Shown here piece by piece: positions 36,376-48,230 of a stretch of DNA of 64,000 bases. Every line of letters begins with the position of its first letter. Positions within the stretch are counted from its first letter, which is position 1. Source of the stretch: Hirudo medicinalis (Eukaryota > Annelida > Clitellata > Hirudinida > Hirudinidae); NCBI GenBank assembly GCA_011800805.1, contig MPNW01000015.1, positions 399,563 to 463,562 of the forward strand, in the 5' to 3' direction. The notes under the pieces are model-generated. The model saw nothing but the letters and a program-made list of their open reading frames with translations, ran no database searches and was not told the DNA's origin. The position numbers and the translations under genes are program-made.

Positions 36376-36841
36376 GGTAGTTTTCTAGTGACTTGCAGTT
36401 TTAAGAATATTATTTCAATTTCAACTTTATTTATTTAATCTACACGACTTTTAGAAGATGTTTAATTAGGAATTCGTAAATATTGTTCTCGTACACTGGA
36501 ATATGACGTCAGATTTTTCAAAAAAAAGCCATTTACGCATTATTTGTTAATTTTATATTCTTACTAAGTGTCAAAAGTAATATTTTTTGATAACTTCATA
36601 AAGTAATTTACTTTGTCGTTGCGACTAATTATCTCCACGCATTACGAGCAATCAGTGGATGTTCAAAAGTTCAAAAATATTTATTTTATATTTTAGAGAA
36701 TACCTGTTAAATGAAGTAAAATAACCATTTACGTACAAATAACTTCTACATAAAAATCTCATTTTAATTTTAACACAGGGTTTGTTTGTTAAAAGTTCTA
36801 CGTATTGTTAATTGGAGGTTATTGCTGTGAATCGGCGGACC
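36376..36841. promoter_or_regulatory. Probable bidirectional promoter interval
   Basis: The doublecortin ATG (minus, 36375) and SDR39U1 ATG (plus, 36842) face away from each other across 466 bp. No TATA box or other clear core element is visible in this AT-rich gap. The assignment rests on geometry alone. Confidence 0.4.
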
Positions 36842-38196
36842 ATGAAGGTCTATATTGGTTTGTGGGTTTGTGGTCATTCAATCTGATTTCAGAACTTAAA
36901 TTAAAGTTTCATTAAAAAGGGACATACTTTAATTTACAGGAGGGGGCTCGGGTTTCATAGGAAGGCATATTAGGTACAAGCTGCTCCAAAAGGGTCACTC
37001 TGTGGTTACGATTTCGCGCACTGAGGGTCCTGATACAATATCTTGGGTAAGTATTCAACAGCTCAATAATAATAACGCGAAACTGTTGTATACAGTTATT
37101 GTGGCATTTTTATTCACAAAGTGAAATTGTGTTAGAAATGTAATTGTATGTTCTTTTTTTTAGTTGAATCTACAGAAATATGGCTTGCCTGAAGATTGTG
37201 AAGCTGTTTTGAATCTGGCAGGAGAAAATTTGATGAATCCTATGAAGAGGTGATATTTTTACAAAACTATTACTTTATAAAATGTTGCCTTTCATTTGAA
37301 ATGGCTTTTTCAGATGGAACAATTCTTTTAAGGAATCATTAGAAGCAAGTCGGATTGGAACAACAAAGTTTTTAGCTGAGTTGATTTCTCAGACAAAAAT
37401 TAAACCTAAAGTATGGGTTTCATCATCTGCTATTGGTGACTATTTTGAATTACTGATAGTAAAACTAAAAAGATAAGTGCCTAAAAGCTAAGCATCATTG
37501 TATAAGCAAACATTCACAGGTTATTATCCACCAAGTGAAACACTCAAATATGATGAAAACAGTATTGGAGGAAAAGGAGATTTTTTAGCAGAACTTTGCA
37601 CAAAATGGGAAAATGCAGCAATAACTGATCCTTCTGTCAGACATGCTGTCATACGAATTGGTAAGTTCTTCTTTTTTGCTCTTTGCCATTTTTTATTTTT
37701 GAATTTCTTTTGAAGGCATTGCTCTTGGAAGAGATGGAGGCACAATCCAGCAGCTGATACTTCCATTCATGTGCGGTCTCGGAGGAAAGATTGCTTCGGG
37801 AAGCCAATGGTTTCCATGGGTTCATGTCGAAGATGCCGCAGGAATATTCGTTCATGCTGTTGAAAATGAAAATGTTTCTGTAAGTTGTAAATGTGCTTTT
37901 ATTTAATTCTGTCTTTTGATTATTCTACTTTGAATTATTTTTAGGGGGTACTGAATGCAGTTGCACCACAGGTCATCACTAACAAAGAATTTACTGAAGC
38001 AGTTGCAAAATTTCTCAAAAGACCTGCATTTCTGACTGTTCCTGAAATGACCATGAAACTTGTTTATGGAAAGGAAAGAGCCGCTGCTATAACCAAGGGA
38101 CAAAATGTTTATCCTAAAAGAACTTTGGAATTAGGCTATAAATTTGAATATCCTGATATTAGGACTGCAGTAGCAGAGTTTGCAAAACTTTTTTAA
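36842..38196 (+). CDS. SDR39U1: SDR39U1-type epimerase family protein
   Basis: Exons: 36842-36857, 36940-37046, 37164-37249, 37314-37435, 37520-37660, 37716-37879, 37945-38196, giving 295 residues (human SDR39U1 is about the same). The N terminus MKVYIGGGSGFIGRH contains the NAD(P)-binding G-x-x-G-x-x-G motif of extended short-chain dehydrogenases, split across the 16-bp first exon. LNLAGENLMNPMKRWN and SSSAIGYYPPSET match the family's LAGE and S-x-x-x-YY active-site regions. WFPWVHVEDAAGIFVHA, GVLNAVAPQ and YPKRTLELGYKF are characteristic of the SDR39U1/YfcH group. The substrate is unknown in animals. The seven small introns and intact frame indicate a working gene. Confidence 0.94.
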
Positions 38197-38657
38197 TATG
38201 CAAAATTTATTAGAGTACTTATAATGTTAATGATTATTATCAAATTTTTAGTGAGTTTCAAAGCTGTGACAACAACCTCAAACGTAACGTGGTTTTGATA
38301 TGCATCGTTAATTTCCAGTTTGGTTGCATTGGGGATAACATGACACCTTTGGATGTATGGGGACTGATTGAAGAACTAGCATTTTGTAATCGTGTATGAG
38401 ACAGTGCAGGAATCTGGGTTGTGTTGTCGTGTTGCCATTAAACGAAATATTGACAAAAAAGGAAAATCATGAACTAATATATTTCCTTTGAATTAGCTAT
38501 AATAGAAAGTTTTTCTAATAAAGATGTCATTAAATATTGCAAAGGTAATTATAATTTCATCACTTTGGACACCATTAGAATCACCCTGCAATCGTAAATA
38601 AGATGGGATCTCGCTGAATTTAATTTCTTTAATTGCTTCAAGAAGTAATTTGTGATT
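38197..38657. other. Spacer between SDR39U1 and RCAN
   Basis: AT-rich, no coding exon. The RCAN ATG lies 461 bp after the SDR39U1 stop on the same strand. This spacer presumably carries the SDR39U1 3' end and RCAN leader. Confidence 0.4.
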
Positions 38658-39723
38658 ATGAGTGAGATTGAAGACATCATCATTAATGAAATAAATGAAT
38701 TTTACATTAACGAACAAGTTCACGATGAAGAGTTAGATGATGATTTACCGAAGAGTCTTATAATAACTGGAGTACCAGAAGTTGTTTACACAGATGCCAG
38801 CGTAAAGGTTTGCACATTTAATGCGTTTCCTAAGTTTAAATAGTTTTATGTTAAACACATGGGTACATTTATATAAATTTGAAGAGACAGTTTGAAGAAA
38901 TGTTCTATCAACTGAGTTCATCAGCAACGTTTGAATATCTGCATTCGTTCAACCGGGCTCGAGTTAACCTGGGATCAACTGTCTCAGCAACTACTGCAAG
39001 AATTAAATTGCATGGGATTGAATTTTTTGGTTCACATATTAATTGCTTCTTTGCAAAGGTTCATTTACATCTTACTAATTACACATGTGCATTAAACAAA
39101 ACTTCTCTGGCATTAAAGTTGGTAGAGTCCTCTAACTAAAGTTGCTTAATTACATTAAGCCTCCAGAGTCATCTGCATCATCCACATTTCTTGAACTCCC
39201 TAAACCCTACAAACAGTTCCTCATATCTCCTCCATCTTCTCCCCCTGTTGGTTGGGAAGCAGCTTTGGAGAAGGAGCCCACTATCAATTATGATCTCATT
39301 TCCGCTATCACCAATCTGGCTCCAGGTCTCCAATTATTTAATTTAGTACCTATTTTAATTACTTACTTCCATAAAAGTTCTTCAGTTGCTTGTTAGATTG
39401 TTGATGGGCATTAGTTAGTAACGTTTTACTAGATCGTCATCATCTCTGGATGTTTTAGTGATTACATAATTTTGAGAAAGTGTTTAGACATACAGTATTA
39501 ATGTTATACTACCTGAAAATGAATGGCAGGATTCAATAAATAATGAAAAAATTATAAAATTTAAAAAAAAAAATAATGAAATTATGCAGGGGGAGAACAT
39601 GAGGTTCAGGCTGCATCTCCAACTTCCCCGAGCATTGTGGTTCACATTTGTGAGGATCCGGATGGTTTCAAGTGTAAAGCACAAAAAGTTACTTCGACAA
39701 AATGTCCACCAAGTCTCGATTGA
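38658..39723 (+). CDS. RCAN: Calcipressin / regulator of calcineurin
   Basis: Exons: 38658-38807, 38885-39058, 39142-39325, 39590-39723, giving 213 residues. An acidic N terminus precedes an RRM-like domain (SLIITGVPEVVYTD, FEEMFYQLSSSATFEYLHSF, RARVNLGSTVSA). The signature linker KQFLISPPSSPPVGWE contains the FLISPP-x-SPP motif whose serines are phosphorylated in other RCANs. PTINYDLISAI, APGGEHEVQA and PSIVVHICED complete the conserved core. Family members bind and modulate the phosphatase calcineurin. Odd point: the C terminus ends shortly after HICED with CKAQKVTSTKCPPSLD and lacks a clear PxIxIT-type calcineurin-docking motif. An alternative donor (GAT G|gtttca, near 39661-39665) could lead to an unseen exon. 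Confidence 0.93.
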
Positions 39724-41087
39724 ATGCTCTGTTGTTTTTAATCAATAACTCCACTTCAATCATAAAATATTTTTACTCAGTAACTCCACTTCAATCATAA
39801 AATATTGCATTCTTGTCATTTCTTTTAGTGCTTTCCAGCATTGCATTCAGCATTGACCAAATTTGTGACTGCACTTTATTTTCTATGTTTTTTGTGGAAA
39901 TCTCACTGCAAGCAATTCTCATGCATCTATTTCATGAAATCGACTTTTGGAAATTATAAATTTTTGAAGAAATTGTTGCAATATTTTCACAAATTCAAAA
40001 TAAAGCACTTGATATGTGACTCAAATGGTTTCTTGTCTCAACAGGGAAATGACATCATGTAATGATTAAGCCCATTTAGATTTAGCATTCTTATCATTTA
40101 GAGCTTTTGGTTAGTATGATGCTTGTGATGTGCATGGAGATATTCATTGTTATTGTCGTCCAGATCTTTGCATTGGCTTTCTGAGCCCAGAGTTATTGCC
40201 GAAAATTTGGTGCACTTGTTAGCACTTTCACGTTTAAGATTTATTTCTAATTAATTATTTGTAAATTCATGTTTCTAGTTGTGGGTCAGAGCTTCCACTG
40301 GTGATTTTCTTTAAGATTAGATATTACATATAAAATTTATTTGTATAATATATAAGTACAAGTTCGAAAATTATATTTAAAGCAAGTACATAGTGAACAG
40401 AATAAGCAGAAGCACCACCTCATAATCAGAAACTGCAAATTTAAATCTTGTCTGGTCACTTTACATTCGACCGTTTTTTAAGTTACGTCATTGAAATTCG
40501 TTTACTGGGGCTTAGTAGCTGGGTAAGTTGAACAACTGCCATTAATTAAATTCGTCTGAATTAACATCAAATTATTTTCGCTTCCGCAGCCGCCATTTAA
40601 TTTCCAAATTTCGACAAAGAAACCATTCTTTGTTGTTTTTTTTTTTTCAAAGAAACCAAAGAATTCATTCTTTTGCGTTTGCAGTGTTTCGTAGGAAAAT
40701 GTCGGATCACCATCTCGTGGTTTTATTTTCGGGGATAATTTTTGTGTTCAATCTCCTCACTCAACATCTCCGAAGCCTTTTTCATGCACACATCTGCTAA
40801 ATCATACCGTTCGATCTTTTTTTGCTAAGTAGATTATGTTCTTATTTCTGCTAATAATTTTCTAAAATAAGGCATTTTTATCATTTCGATTTTTCTGCAC
40901 TTATATTATCTTAGTGCTCTATTTCTGTTTCTTTCAAGGTGCAGTGAGTAGCGCTTATCTGTGAAATGCTCAGAAATGAGTGACAAGATATGGTGACGAT
41001 AACGATCTTTTTATTTGGGAAAAAAACCAATCCCAGAATTTCAAAAGCCTTTTAATCAGACCTTATCACCCGCACAACCGCCATTAG

Positions 41088-41213
41088 ATGGCATCACTCG
41101 AAACATCCCCGAGTCACTCTCCTGAGCTCCCTGGAGGTGAGAGAAAGGCACTTTCTTCAGGTTTCAAATCACCCTCCAGGTCTTCTGGCAGCACCTCCTG
41201 GGATTTATCACGT
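41088..41213 (+). other. Possible orphan coding exon
   Basis: The sequence is unusually GC-balanced for this area. It starts with ATG directly after an acceptor-like ccgccattag and ends at a strong donor, tatcac|gtgagt. The peptide is Ser/Pro-rich (MASLETSPSHSPELPG, SPSRSSGSTSWDLS). I find no partner exon and no family similarity, so this may be a first exon of a gene I cannot see, or chance. Confidence 0.25.
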
Positions 41214-41633
41214 GAGTTCAAATTCCGTGGACACCCAGGGCAGCAAGACAATGGCGACGTAGCAGGCAAGAGAAGTTAATGAACTTTTCAAAGGCAAGTT
41301 TTGGGACTCGGCTGTTGATTTAAACTTCAGTCCTCCGAACATCTCTCAACTTCAAAGCCTTAATCAAGAATTATGAGCACCTTGTGTGCGCCGAAACTTT
41401 TTTTTATTATCTGAGGGATTTAATAGTAATTTACAAAGCTTCAGATCCGCTACCAGGCCATGGCGATTCATTTTTCAGTTATTTTTTCAGATTTATCCCG
41501 GAATGTCAGATGACGTTTTGCGAAATTTGAAGGAAATTGTCAAAACTGAAAAGCTAAGTCTCGAAAAAATAATTTTCTTGAAAGATTAAAAAACTGTACA
41601 AAAGTTCAAATATATATATATTAATATTTCTAA

Positions 41634-41867
41634 ATGATGATAATAATAATAATAATAAAAATGATGATGATGATGATGATGACGACGACGACGACAACAA
41701 CAACAACAACAACAACAACAACTACACCAACTACAACAACTACGACTACCACCACGAGTTCTCCCACGAGTACAATTTCTAGAAAATTAACTCCTGTCAA
41801 TGTCGACCAATTACCCATGANATAATAATAATATAATGATGATGATGATGATGATGAGACGACGACG

Positions 41868-41952
<85 letters not shown>

Positions 41953-41960
41953 TAATAGTT
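41634..41960 (+). repeat. Duplicated compound microsatellite around an ambiguous base
   Basis: The order aat-gat-gac-aac repeats occurs twice, once at about 41640-41720 and again at 41822-41955, separated by unique sequence. A single n lies at 41821, exactly at the boundary of the second copy. Long frames here are artefacts. Confidence 0.9.
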
Positions 41961-42074
41961 TCCTGATTATTCAACCTTTCAAATGCTATTAAAAACTGTC
42001 AACTTGACCCTGACTACCCATTTTAAGATGCTATTAAAATCTCAACAGCTTCATGACAGATGGGCGATTACATT

Positions 42075-42150
42075 CTTCACTTCTATCTTCCTTATCACAT
42101 TCACTTGTATCTTCCTTATCACATTCACTTGTATCTTCATTCTCACATTC
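42075..42150 (+). repeat. 24-bp tandem repeat, about three copies
   Basis: Units like cttgtatcttccttatcaca followed by ttca repeat with minor changes. No coding signal. Confidence 0.85.
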
Positions 42151-42915
42151 ATTTTGCTTTTCATTTCAAATCGTGTCGTCCTTCTAACACTCTTCATAAT
42201 TTACTTTAGACTTCAAGCAGACGACGCATGCACGGTGAATTGGATCGCTATGAAAGGACAGTTGCAAAATCTCTGTTAAGGTTTTGATTGTGATTCATCG
42301 TGAGAGATAAGAATGAAATTGTTGATCAAAATAATTAACTTCTCCTAATTGATATCTTTAACTATGATACTATGATACTGATAAGCATTATTGCTCCGAT
42401 ATTGTTCTTGGAGCCCGCGAATGTTAGTTGTTATTAAGTGATGGAAATATGAAATTATTTTGTCCTATTACGGTGAAGTTTATTAGAAATTGAAGTTAAT
42501 TACAACCACTCCGCCCGAATAAATCATTCATGTGCACTTCTCCATTAGACCTCCGGAGTAGCACCGAATCCACTTCCGGGAAAATAATTCAAGCGTTGAA
42601 TCCCTTCCAAATTTTCGAATATTCTGCTACCTCACAACCTTCATCTGAATATCACTAACCGCTAAAAAGCAGCCACATTGACTTCCTCGGCTAAACAAAA
42701 ACAACACAAACCTGAGCCAAGCACTTTCTTTTTCATGGCCTCCTTCATTCCACTTGTTGTTGCTGTCGCCTGTCCCCCACCAGAAAATTTTGTCGAGTTC
42801 CTGCGCATTTCCAAAGATCATTTTCGACTTTCCTGGAATTTTCCAGAATTTGTCGGGTTTGTTTTCCAAGAAGCAATCCAGCATCCTGGTCCTTTCTTCG
42901 ACAACTCCTTGCAAA

Positions 42916-43078
42916 CAGGGCCGCCATCAGAAATTTCGGGCCCCTAGGCCGAGCAGCCATGGACCCCTATGTTATGTAAATTTGTTAATGGAAAAGCAAA
43001 AAAAAGGAATCATGATTGTAATATTTTAATATTTTAAAATTCGGGCCCAAAACCCTTGCCCCCCTGTTAGCGGCCCTG
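42916..43078. mobile_element. 163-bp hAT-like MITE
   Basis: The ends cagggccgc and gcggccctg are a perfect 9-bp terminal inverted repeat. The flanks cttgcaaa (42908-42915) and cttgcaag (43079-43086) are an 8-bp target duplication with one mismatch. Near-terminal cgggccc blocks lie on both sides. No coding capacity. Ends and duplication length fit a non-autonomous hAT element. Confidence 0.75.
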
Positions 43079-43423
43079 CTTGCAAGTTCTTCTCAGAGTT
43101 GACCAGTTTGAGTGCTGGTTGTAACTCATCCAGTAGTTGAATGCTAACTTTTAAAGCCGTGATGTGACCTCAATGATGTCACCTGTTTCATCTGAATGTG
43201 ACCGCCGGTCGTGTTATGTAACGAAATTATTAATATATCGCAAGTCGAAACTTGATCAGGAGGTGAAAATTTGTTTGAGGAATAATAATTTTATGGAAAT
43301 AATAATTGTTTTGCAAAATAAAATAACATAAATAACCATTATTAATTATGCATAATTGTCAGCGTCCAATCATCAGAACTTTACAAGGACGTCTCAGCGG
43401 AGAGGCGCGTAAATGGAGAAGTA

Positions 43424-43485
43424 AAAGGAGAAGTAAATGGAGAAGTAAATGGAGAAGTAAATGGAGAAGTAAAAGGAGACGAAAA
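43424..43485 (+). repeat. 12-bp tandem repeat (aaatggagaagt)
   Basis: About five units of aaatggagaagt, some with aaaaggagaagt. Non-coding. Confidence 0.9.
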
Positions 43486-43713
43486 TCTGTTCGAGACAAA
43501 TCACCCCTTTGTATCATCACAGAATAGAAATTGAGTGCTTAACCTCGCCTGGAACGATGTTGTCCCTGTGAAATTATTCTTCCGTAATAATTATAACAAA
43601 TAATATTATTAATTATAATCAATCATTACAAGTATTGCTAACAATAATTATATTGCTGATATTATTGCTAATAACTAATTAAATATTATTAATTTAATTT
43701 AACAACAACAACG

Positions 43714-43743
43714 TCAATAATAATAATAATAATAATAATAATG

Positions 43744-43783
<40 letters not shown>

Positions 43784-43802
43784 CAACAATAATAATAACA
43801 AT
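43714..43802 (+). repeat. (AAT)n/(AAC)n microsatellite
   Basis: A long run of aat with short aac interruptions. The poly-Ile and poly-Leu frames across it are artefacts. Confidence 0.95.
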
Positions 43803-43962
43803 AAATATCTTTTCATGCTTAAGTCTTGAGCATAACGGCTCCGAGGGATATTACAAGTGGGCAGACACATTATCACGTCTATTTGACAGAAAATATTTCC
43901 ATGCGAAAAGAGGATCATTCTCCGTTTTATTTGCTCGAAATGATCAACTCGCACTTGATGAC

Positions 43963-43976
43963 GTTACCATGACAAC
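43963..43976 (+). promoter_or_regulatory. RFX X-box match
   Basis: gttaccatgacaac fully satisfies GTHNYYATRRNAAC and is nearly palindromic. No gene is nearby, so its role is unknown. Confidence 0.35.
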
Positions 43977-44743
43977 GTCGCATAAAAATTTACAGTCTGG
44001 ATTTGCGCTTTTTTTTTCTGTTTAGATGTCCTTTTGTGAAATATCGCATTGAAAGTGTTTTCTGGAACAATTTAAAAGCTGTAAATATTTCATTTGCGGA
44101 TTCAAATCAAACTTTATTTTCGCGAAGCAATTGAAGAAGAAAAAATTCAATTTAATTTTTTAGATTCGAAAATTTATTTCGCTCGTAACTTTGTGAGAAA
44201 GAAACCCGATGTTTCGGTGACCACGAGACGACACGAGCAACAATGGAGAGGCCCATTTGTTTCAACACTGATTGATTTCAAATGCTTCCCGGGTCGCTAA
44301 TAAGACATCTCCTTCGCTCAGAATCCATCTCACCGATGATCCCAGTAATTCCAGAACTCCGCAAGACTGCGTCAGAAGGAAGTCAAAAGAATGGAAGACC
44401 ATTTGTTTGAGTGGAGAATTTATCAGGACAGTACACGCTGCCGCACACGATTAGTGACGGAAGAGCTTGTTTTTCCTGGAGACTTCTGAGCTTCTTAATA
44501 TCTGTCCATCCATGCTTTCTTCAATGAACCGATTTCAGGGACAGAAATATTCGAAGCAAATAGAAAACTTCTGGGAGAGCAGAATTTTCTGAGATGATGG
44601 ATGCGTCGTATCAGATTTTATGGGACTGATGTGCTGTTATCAGGGGACTGATGTGCCAGGATATAAAAAAGGTAAATCTAATGAAATGGCCTTTCATCAT
44701 AGTCCCTGGACATAAATTGAACGTTTGGATGATTTGATCCTCA

Positions 44744-44884
44744 AACACCCGATCACCACCACCACCCACTCACCACCATCCACTCACCACCACCCACTCA
44801 CCACCACCCACCACTCACCATCACCCACCACCCACTCACCACCACTCACTCACCATCACCACCACCCACTCACCACTCACATCT
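44744..44884 (+). repeat. C-rich caccacccact repeat
   Basis: Imperfect units such as ccaccacccactcaccacc run for about 140 bp. The plus strand has almost no G, giving strong strand asymmetry. Confidence 0.9.
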
Positions 44885-45323
44885 GAGATTAACACCCTCC
44901 CCATCTTAAACAGCAAACTTGATTCCTCGGCTGATTAACGAGGTCGACACCGGTCATTACCTGGTTGTTATCAAGAGGAGGCAACGAGTGTGACGTCATT
45001 TTCGTGATAAAGTGTCTTGACAGGTGCCCTTTCCGTCTCCGTCCTTGACCCGAAAGAAGTTGTTGTCGATGTATGTGTAGTGGTTGTTGTTCACAATTTA
45101 TTTTTCTTCAAATCACATAAATTTTAAACGAAGTTCAACTTTTAATCCTTTAGACGAGATTTCAACTCATTTGAGAATCAAAATCTTGTTTGAAAACCCT
45201 CTAAGTCATCAAATTTGATGTTTAACAAGACATGGGCTGCGAAGATTTTAGATTCAAAATTGTCAAGAAGACATTTTGCACGTTTCAATGTGATCACGAA
45301 GCTGATGAGCATTGTTGAGGTTG

Positions 45324-45384
45324 ACGACGACGACGATAACGATGATGATGATGATGATGACGACGACGATGACGGTGACGGTAG

Positions 45385-45420
<36 letters not shown>

Positions 45421-45512
45421 TGATGATGATGATGATGATGATAACGACGACGATGCTGCTGCTGCTGTTGATGATGGTAATGACGACGACGACGATGCTG
45501 ATGATGACAGTG
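45324..45512 (+). repeat. (GAC/GAT)n compound microsatellite
   Basis: Nearly 190 bp of gac and gat triplets with gct and ggt interruptions. It yields poly-Asp on the plus strand and poly-Ser on the minus strand. Confidence 0.95.
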
Positions 45513-45586
45513 ATTTGGAGGTGATTAAAGGATTTTTTTTTTTAAATAATGACAAACTTAATAATAAACTTAGAAGTCATTGGTGA

Positions 45587-45715
45587 TATCAACCAGTTAT
45601 ATGTCAACCAGTTATATGTCAACCAGTTATATGTCAACCAGTTATATGTCAACCAGTTATAAGTCAAACCAGTTATATGTCAACCAGTTATATGTCAACC
45701 AGTTATAAGTCAACC
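45587..45715 (+). repeat. 15-bp tandem repeat, about nine copies
   Basis: The unit atgtcaaccagttat recurs with rare aag/atg and single-base insertion variants. It lies just downstream of the gac/gat microsatellite. Confidence 0.95.
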
Positions 45716-46614
45716 CAGAAATGTTTTATCGGAGCACAGGAAATAGTAAAAGTAAAGATTTATAAATTAATAAGAACGACATAATTTAGAAGCATAATAT
45801 AATTATCAAATACTATTTAATATTACTATTATTAATATATTTAATAATTATAACATTAATAATTTAAATAATAATAATAATAATAATTTTGTATACTTCC
45901 ATTTTCATGCAAAAAGATGACCAAATTGAAGGCCTTTGGAACTTGTTGACTCCTGCAATGAACTCGCACCTGACACTCCTCAGCATTTAAAATCTTTTTG
46001 TGAGATGAAATTTCATCTCTGTTGTCACGTGGTCTGCTTGTTGCTTTTTATAGAACAACATTTCCGTGGTTTCATGCCACAACATTCAATGAGGAACCTG
46101 TGCTTCCTATCTTGTGATGACGTGTCTCATGTTGAACAATCATTCATTTTCAATCATTTGTAAGAAACTCTCACAAAATTTAGATATTCTGTTCGATGCA
46201 TTAATAATTAATCCACATTAACATAAAAGGATATTGTTTAACCTAATGTTAAGCGAAACAGAAGTGAATATTTTAATGAAATTAGCATGAATTAAAAAGC
46301 AAATCGAAATTGCTTTTATATGCGACCGCTGGCGAGGAATATTGTTGTCGTGTGAAGCTGCTTACAAGATGGAAGCATTTCCTTTAATTATTCACTCCAA
46401 GTATCTCATTGTGCCTTTGCATGCTTCCTTATCATTTCCTTAAACACCGCAGCCTTCTATTCATCATTTTAAGTTTTTGCCAGCAACCGATATTTTTTAA
46501 AATAAATTGATCATTAATGATGATGATAATAATAATAATAACAACAACATTGTATTCCAGATTTCCTAAGAGATGCACCATGTCAGTAAAAGATTATATT
46601 TAGATCAAAGGAGT

Positions 46615-48230
46615 TCCAACTACTATAATTTTTCAAATATGTAAACACAAAGATGCATATGAGATCTGGAGTTTCTGAGGTTGCTCTCCCTGATGGTGCT
46701 GACACGAAACACACTAGAAATTGCCAACACTTTTAACAAATATTTAAAATCTGTTTTTACAATCAATGATGGTGACAACACTTGCATTCTCTCCATAACT
46801 TCCACTGAAATGCCAAACGTTGAGTTCATGCCTGACATCGTCTATACTACTCTTCAGGGCCTGATGGAATTCCCAACATATTTCTTAAAAAATGCGCCTC
46901 AACCTAAGCAAACTCCACTTTCCCACATATTCGATGCATCATTCAAAGATCAAAAATTAACCCCTCAATGGAAAATTGCCCTTGTGTCACCCATCCACAA
47001 GAAGGGTCCTACCATATCTCCTGAAAACTACAGACCAACTGCGACTTGCTGCTGAATGATGAAATTAATCATATAATGCTGCTGGGTGAAAATAATCAAC
47101 AAATCCCTAATTCTATGCTTTACACACCACAACCTAATTGATAACAACCAACATGGCTTCATTCCAGCAAGATCAACTTTAACCAATATTCTTGAATGCA
47201 TCCAACAATGGACTGACACCATTCAGAACAAACAAAATAGGGATACCATTTATTTGGATTTTCGTAAGGCCTTTGACTCTGTATCTCATGTTAAATTAAT
47301 GAACAAATTACCTACATATGATCTTGGTAACAACGCGAGAGGATGGCTTAGAGACTCTTAATTCAAGGACTTAAGCTTAGTAGCTTTATTTCAAACGAAA
47401 TCCCAGTCACAAGTGGAGTTCCTCAGGGTGGTGTTTTACGGCCGACCCTATTTCTAATCTACATAAATGACCTGCCCAATTTACTTCTAAACTCCGACAC
47501 TACCTGTAAGCTCTTTGCTGATGATGTGAAGCTTTATAATCAGTCCCCAACTCAGTTACAAATTTCGCTTGATAAGATATGATAATGCTAAGATAAGATA
47601 CAAATGATAAGATATTGGAATGAAGCGACAAATGGCAATTGCAACTTTCTCCTATTTTAATTCGGTATTTTAATGGATTCATCTCTCCGTTTTGATAAAC
47701 ACATCGACAACATTACCAAAAAGGCTGCCACAATTTCCCGAATGATACTCTCTTCTTTCACAGCAAGGAATCATGACATTCTCAAAAGAGCATTTTGTAC
47801 TTACGTGAGACCCATTCTCGAATAAGAATGGAACTGCTTAATTGCACAGCCTCCTTCTCTCTCCTGCCCTCAACATATTCTAGGACACGAGGTCATAATT
47901 TTAAACTAAGAACTGGTAAAATCAGATGTGAAACTACTAAGAATTTCTTTAGATCGTGTTAGATCATGGAACTCTCTGCCTGTCGATATTGTAAATTCAT
48001 CATCTGTTTCTCGCTTTGACTCGGCTGTTCGTGAACTTAACTTAAATCAATATCTCACCTACAAATAATTTCTTTCTTTTTTTTGTGTCCACAAACGAAT
48101 GTATTTCATTTTTATTTTTGAGCTGCAGGGTATTAGTTTAGTTTTTTGCTGCTGTACTTTGATATTAATAATACTAATAAAAAATAACAATAACATAATA
48201 ACAATAACAACAACAATAATAATAATATCT
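46615..48230 (+). mobile_element. Degenerate non-LTR retrotransposon (reverse transcriptase and 3' end)
   Basis: Fragments of one reverse transcriptase lie in order across several frames: FFKYVNTKMHMRSGV near 46630, LEIANTFNKYLKSVFT at about 46707, WKIALVSPIHKKGP and NYRPTA near 46970-47040, HGFIPARSTLTNILE and YLDFRKAFDSVSH near 47155-47295, GVPQGGVLRPTLFLIYINDL near 47417-47475, and FADD at 47514-47525 (palm catalytic motif). The downstream WNSLPVDIVNSSSVSRFDSA (about 47971-48030) is a typical LINE C-terminal tail. Frameshifts and stops separate the pieces. The copy ends in a poly-A/AAT-rich tail near 48175-48230. It looks like the CR1/L2/Jockey class. The 5' part, including any endonuclease, is absent. 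Confidence 0.9.

Noticed and set aside
41088..41200. 24-bp intron between gtgaga and ttcttcag inside the orphan exon
   Set aside because: It is far too short to be spliced, and the frame reads through it anyway.
45178..45586. Poly-Asp (plus) and poly-Ser (minus) frames
   Set aside because: They are translations of a gac/gat microsatellite and have no non-repeat domain.
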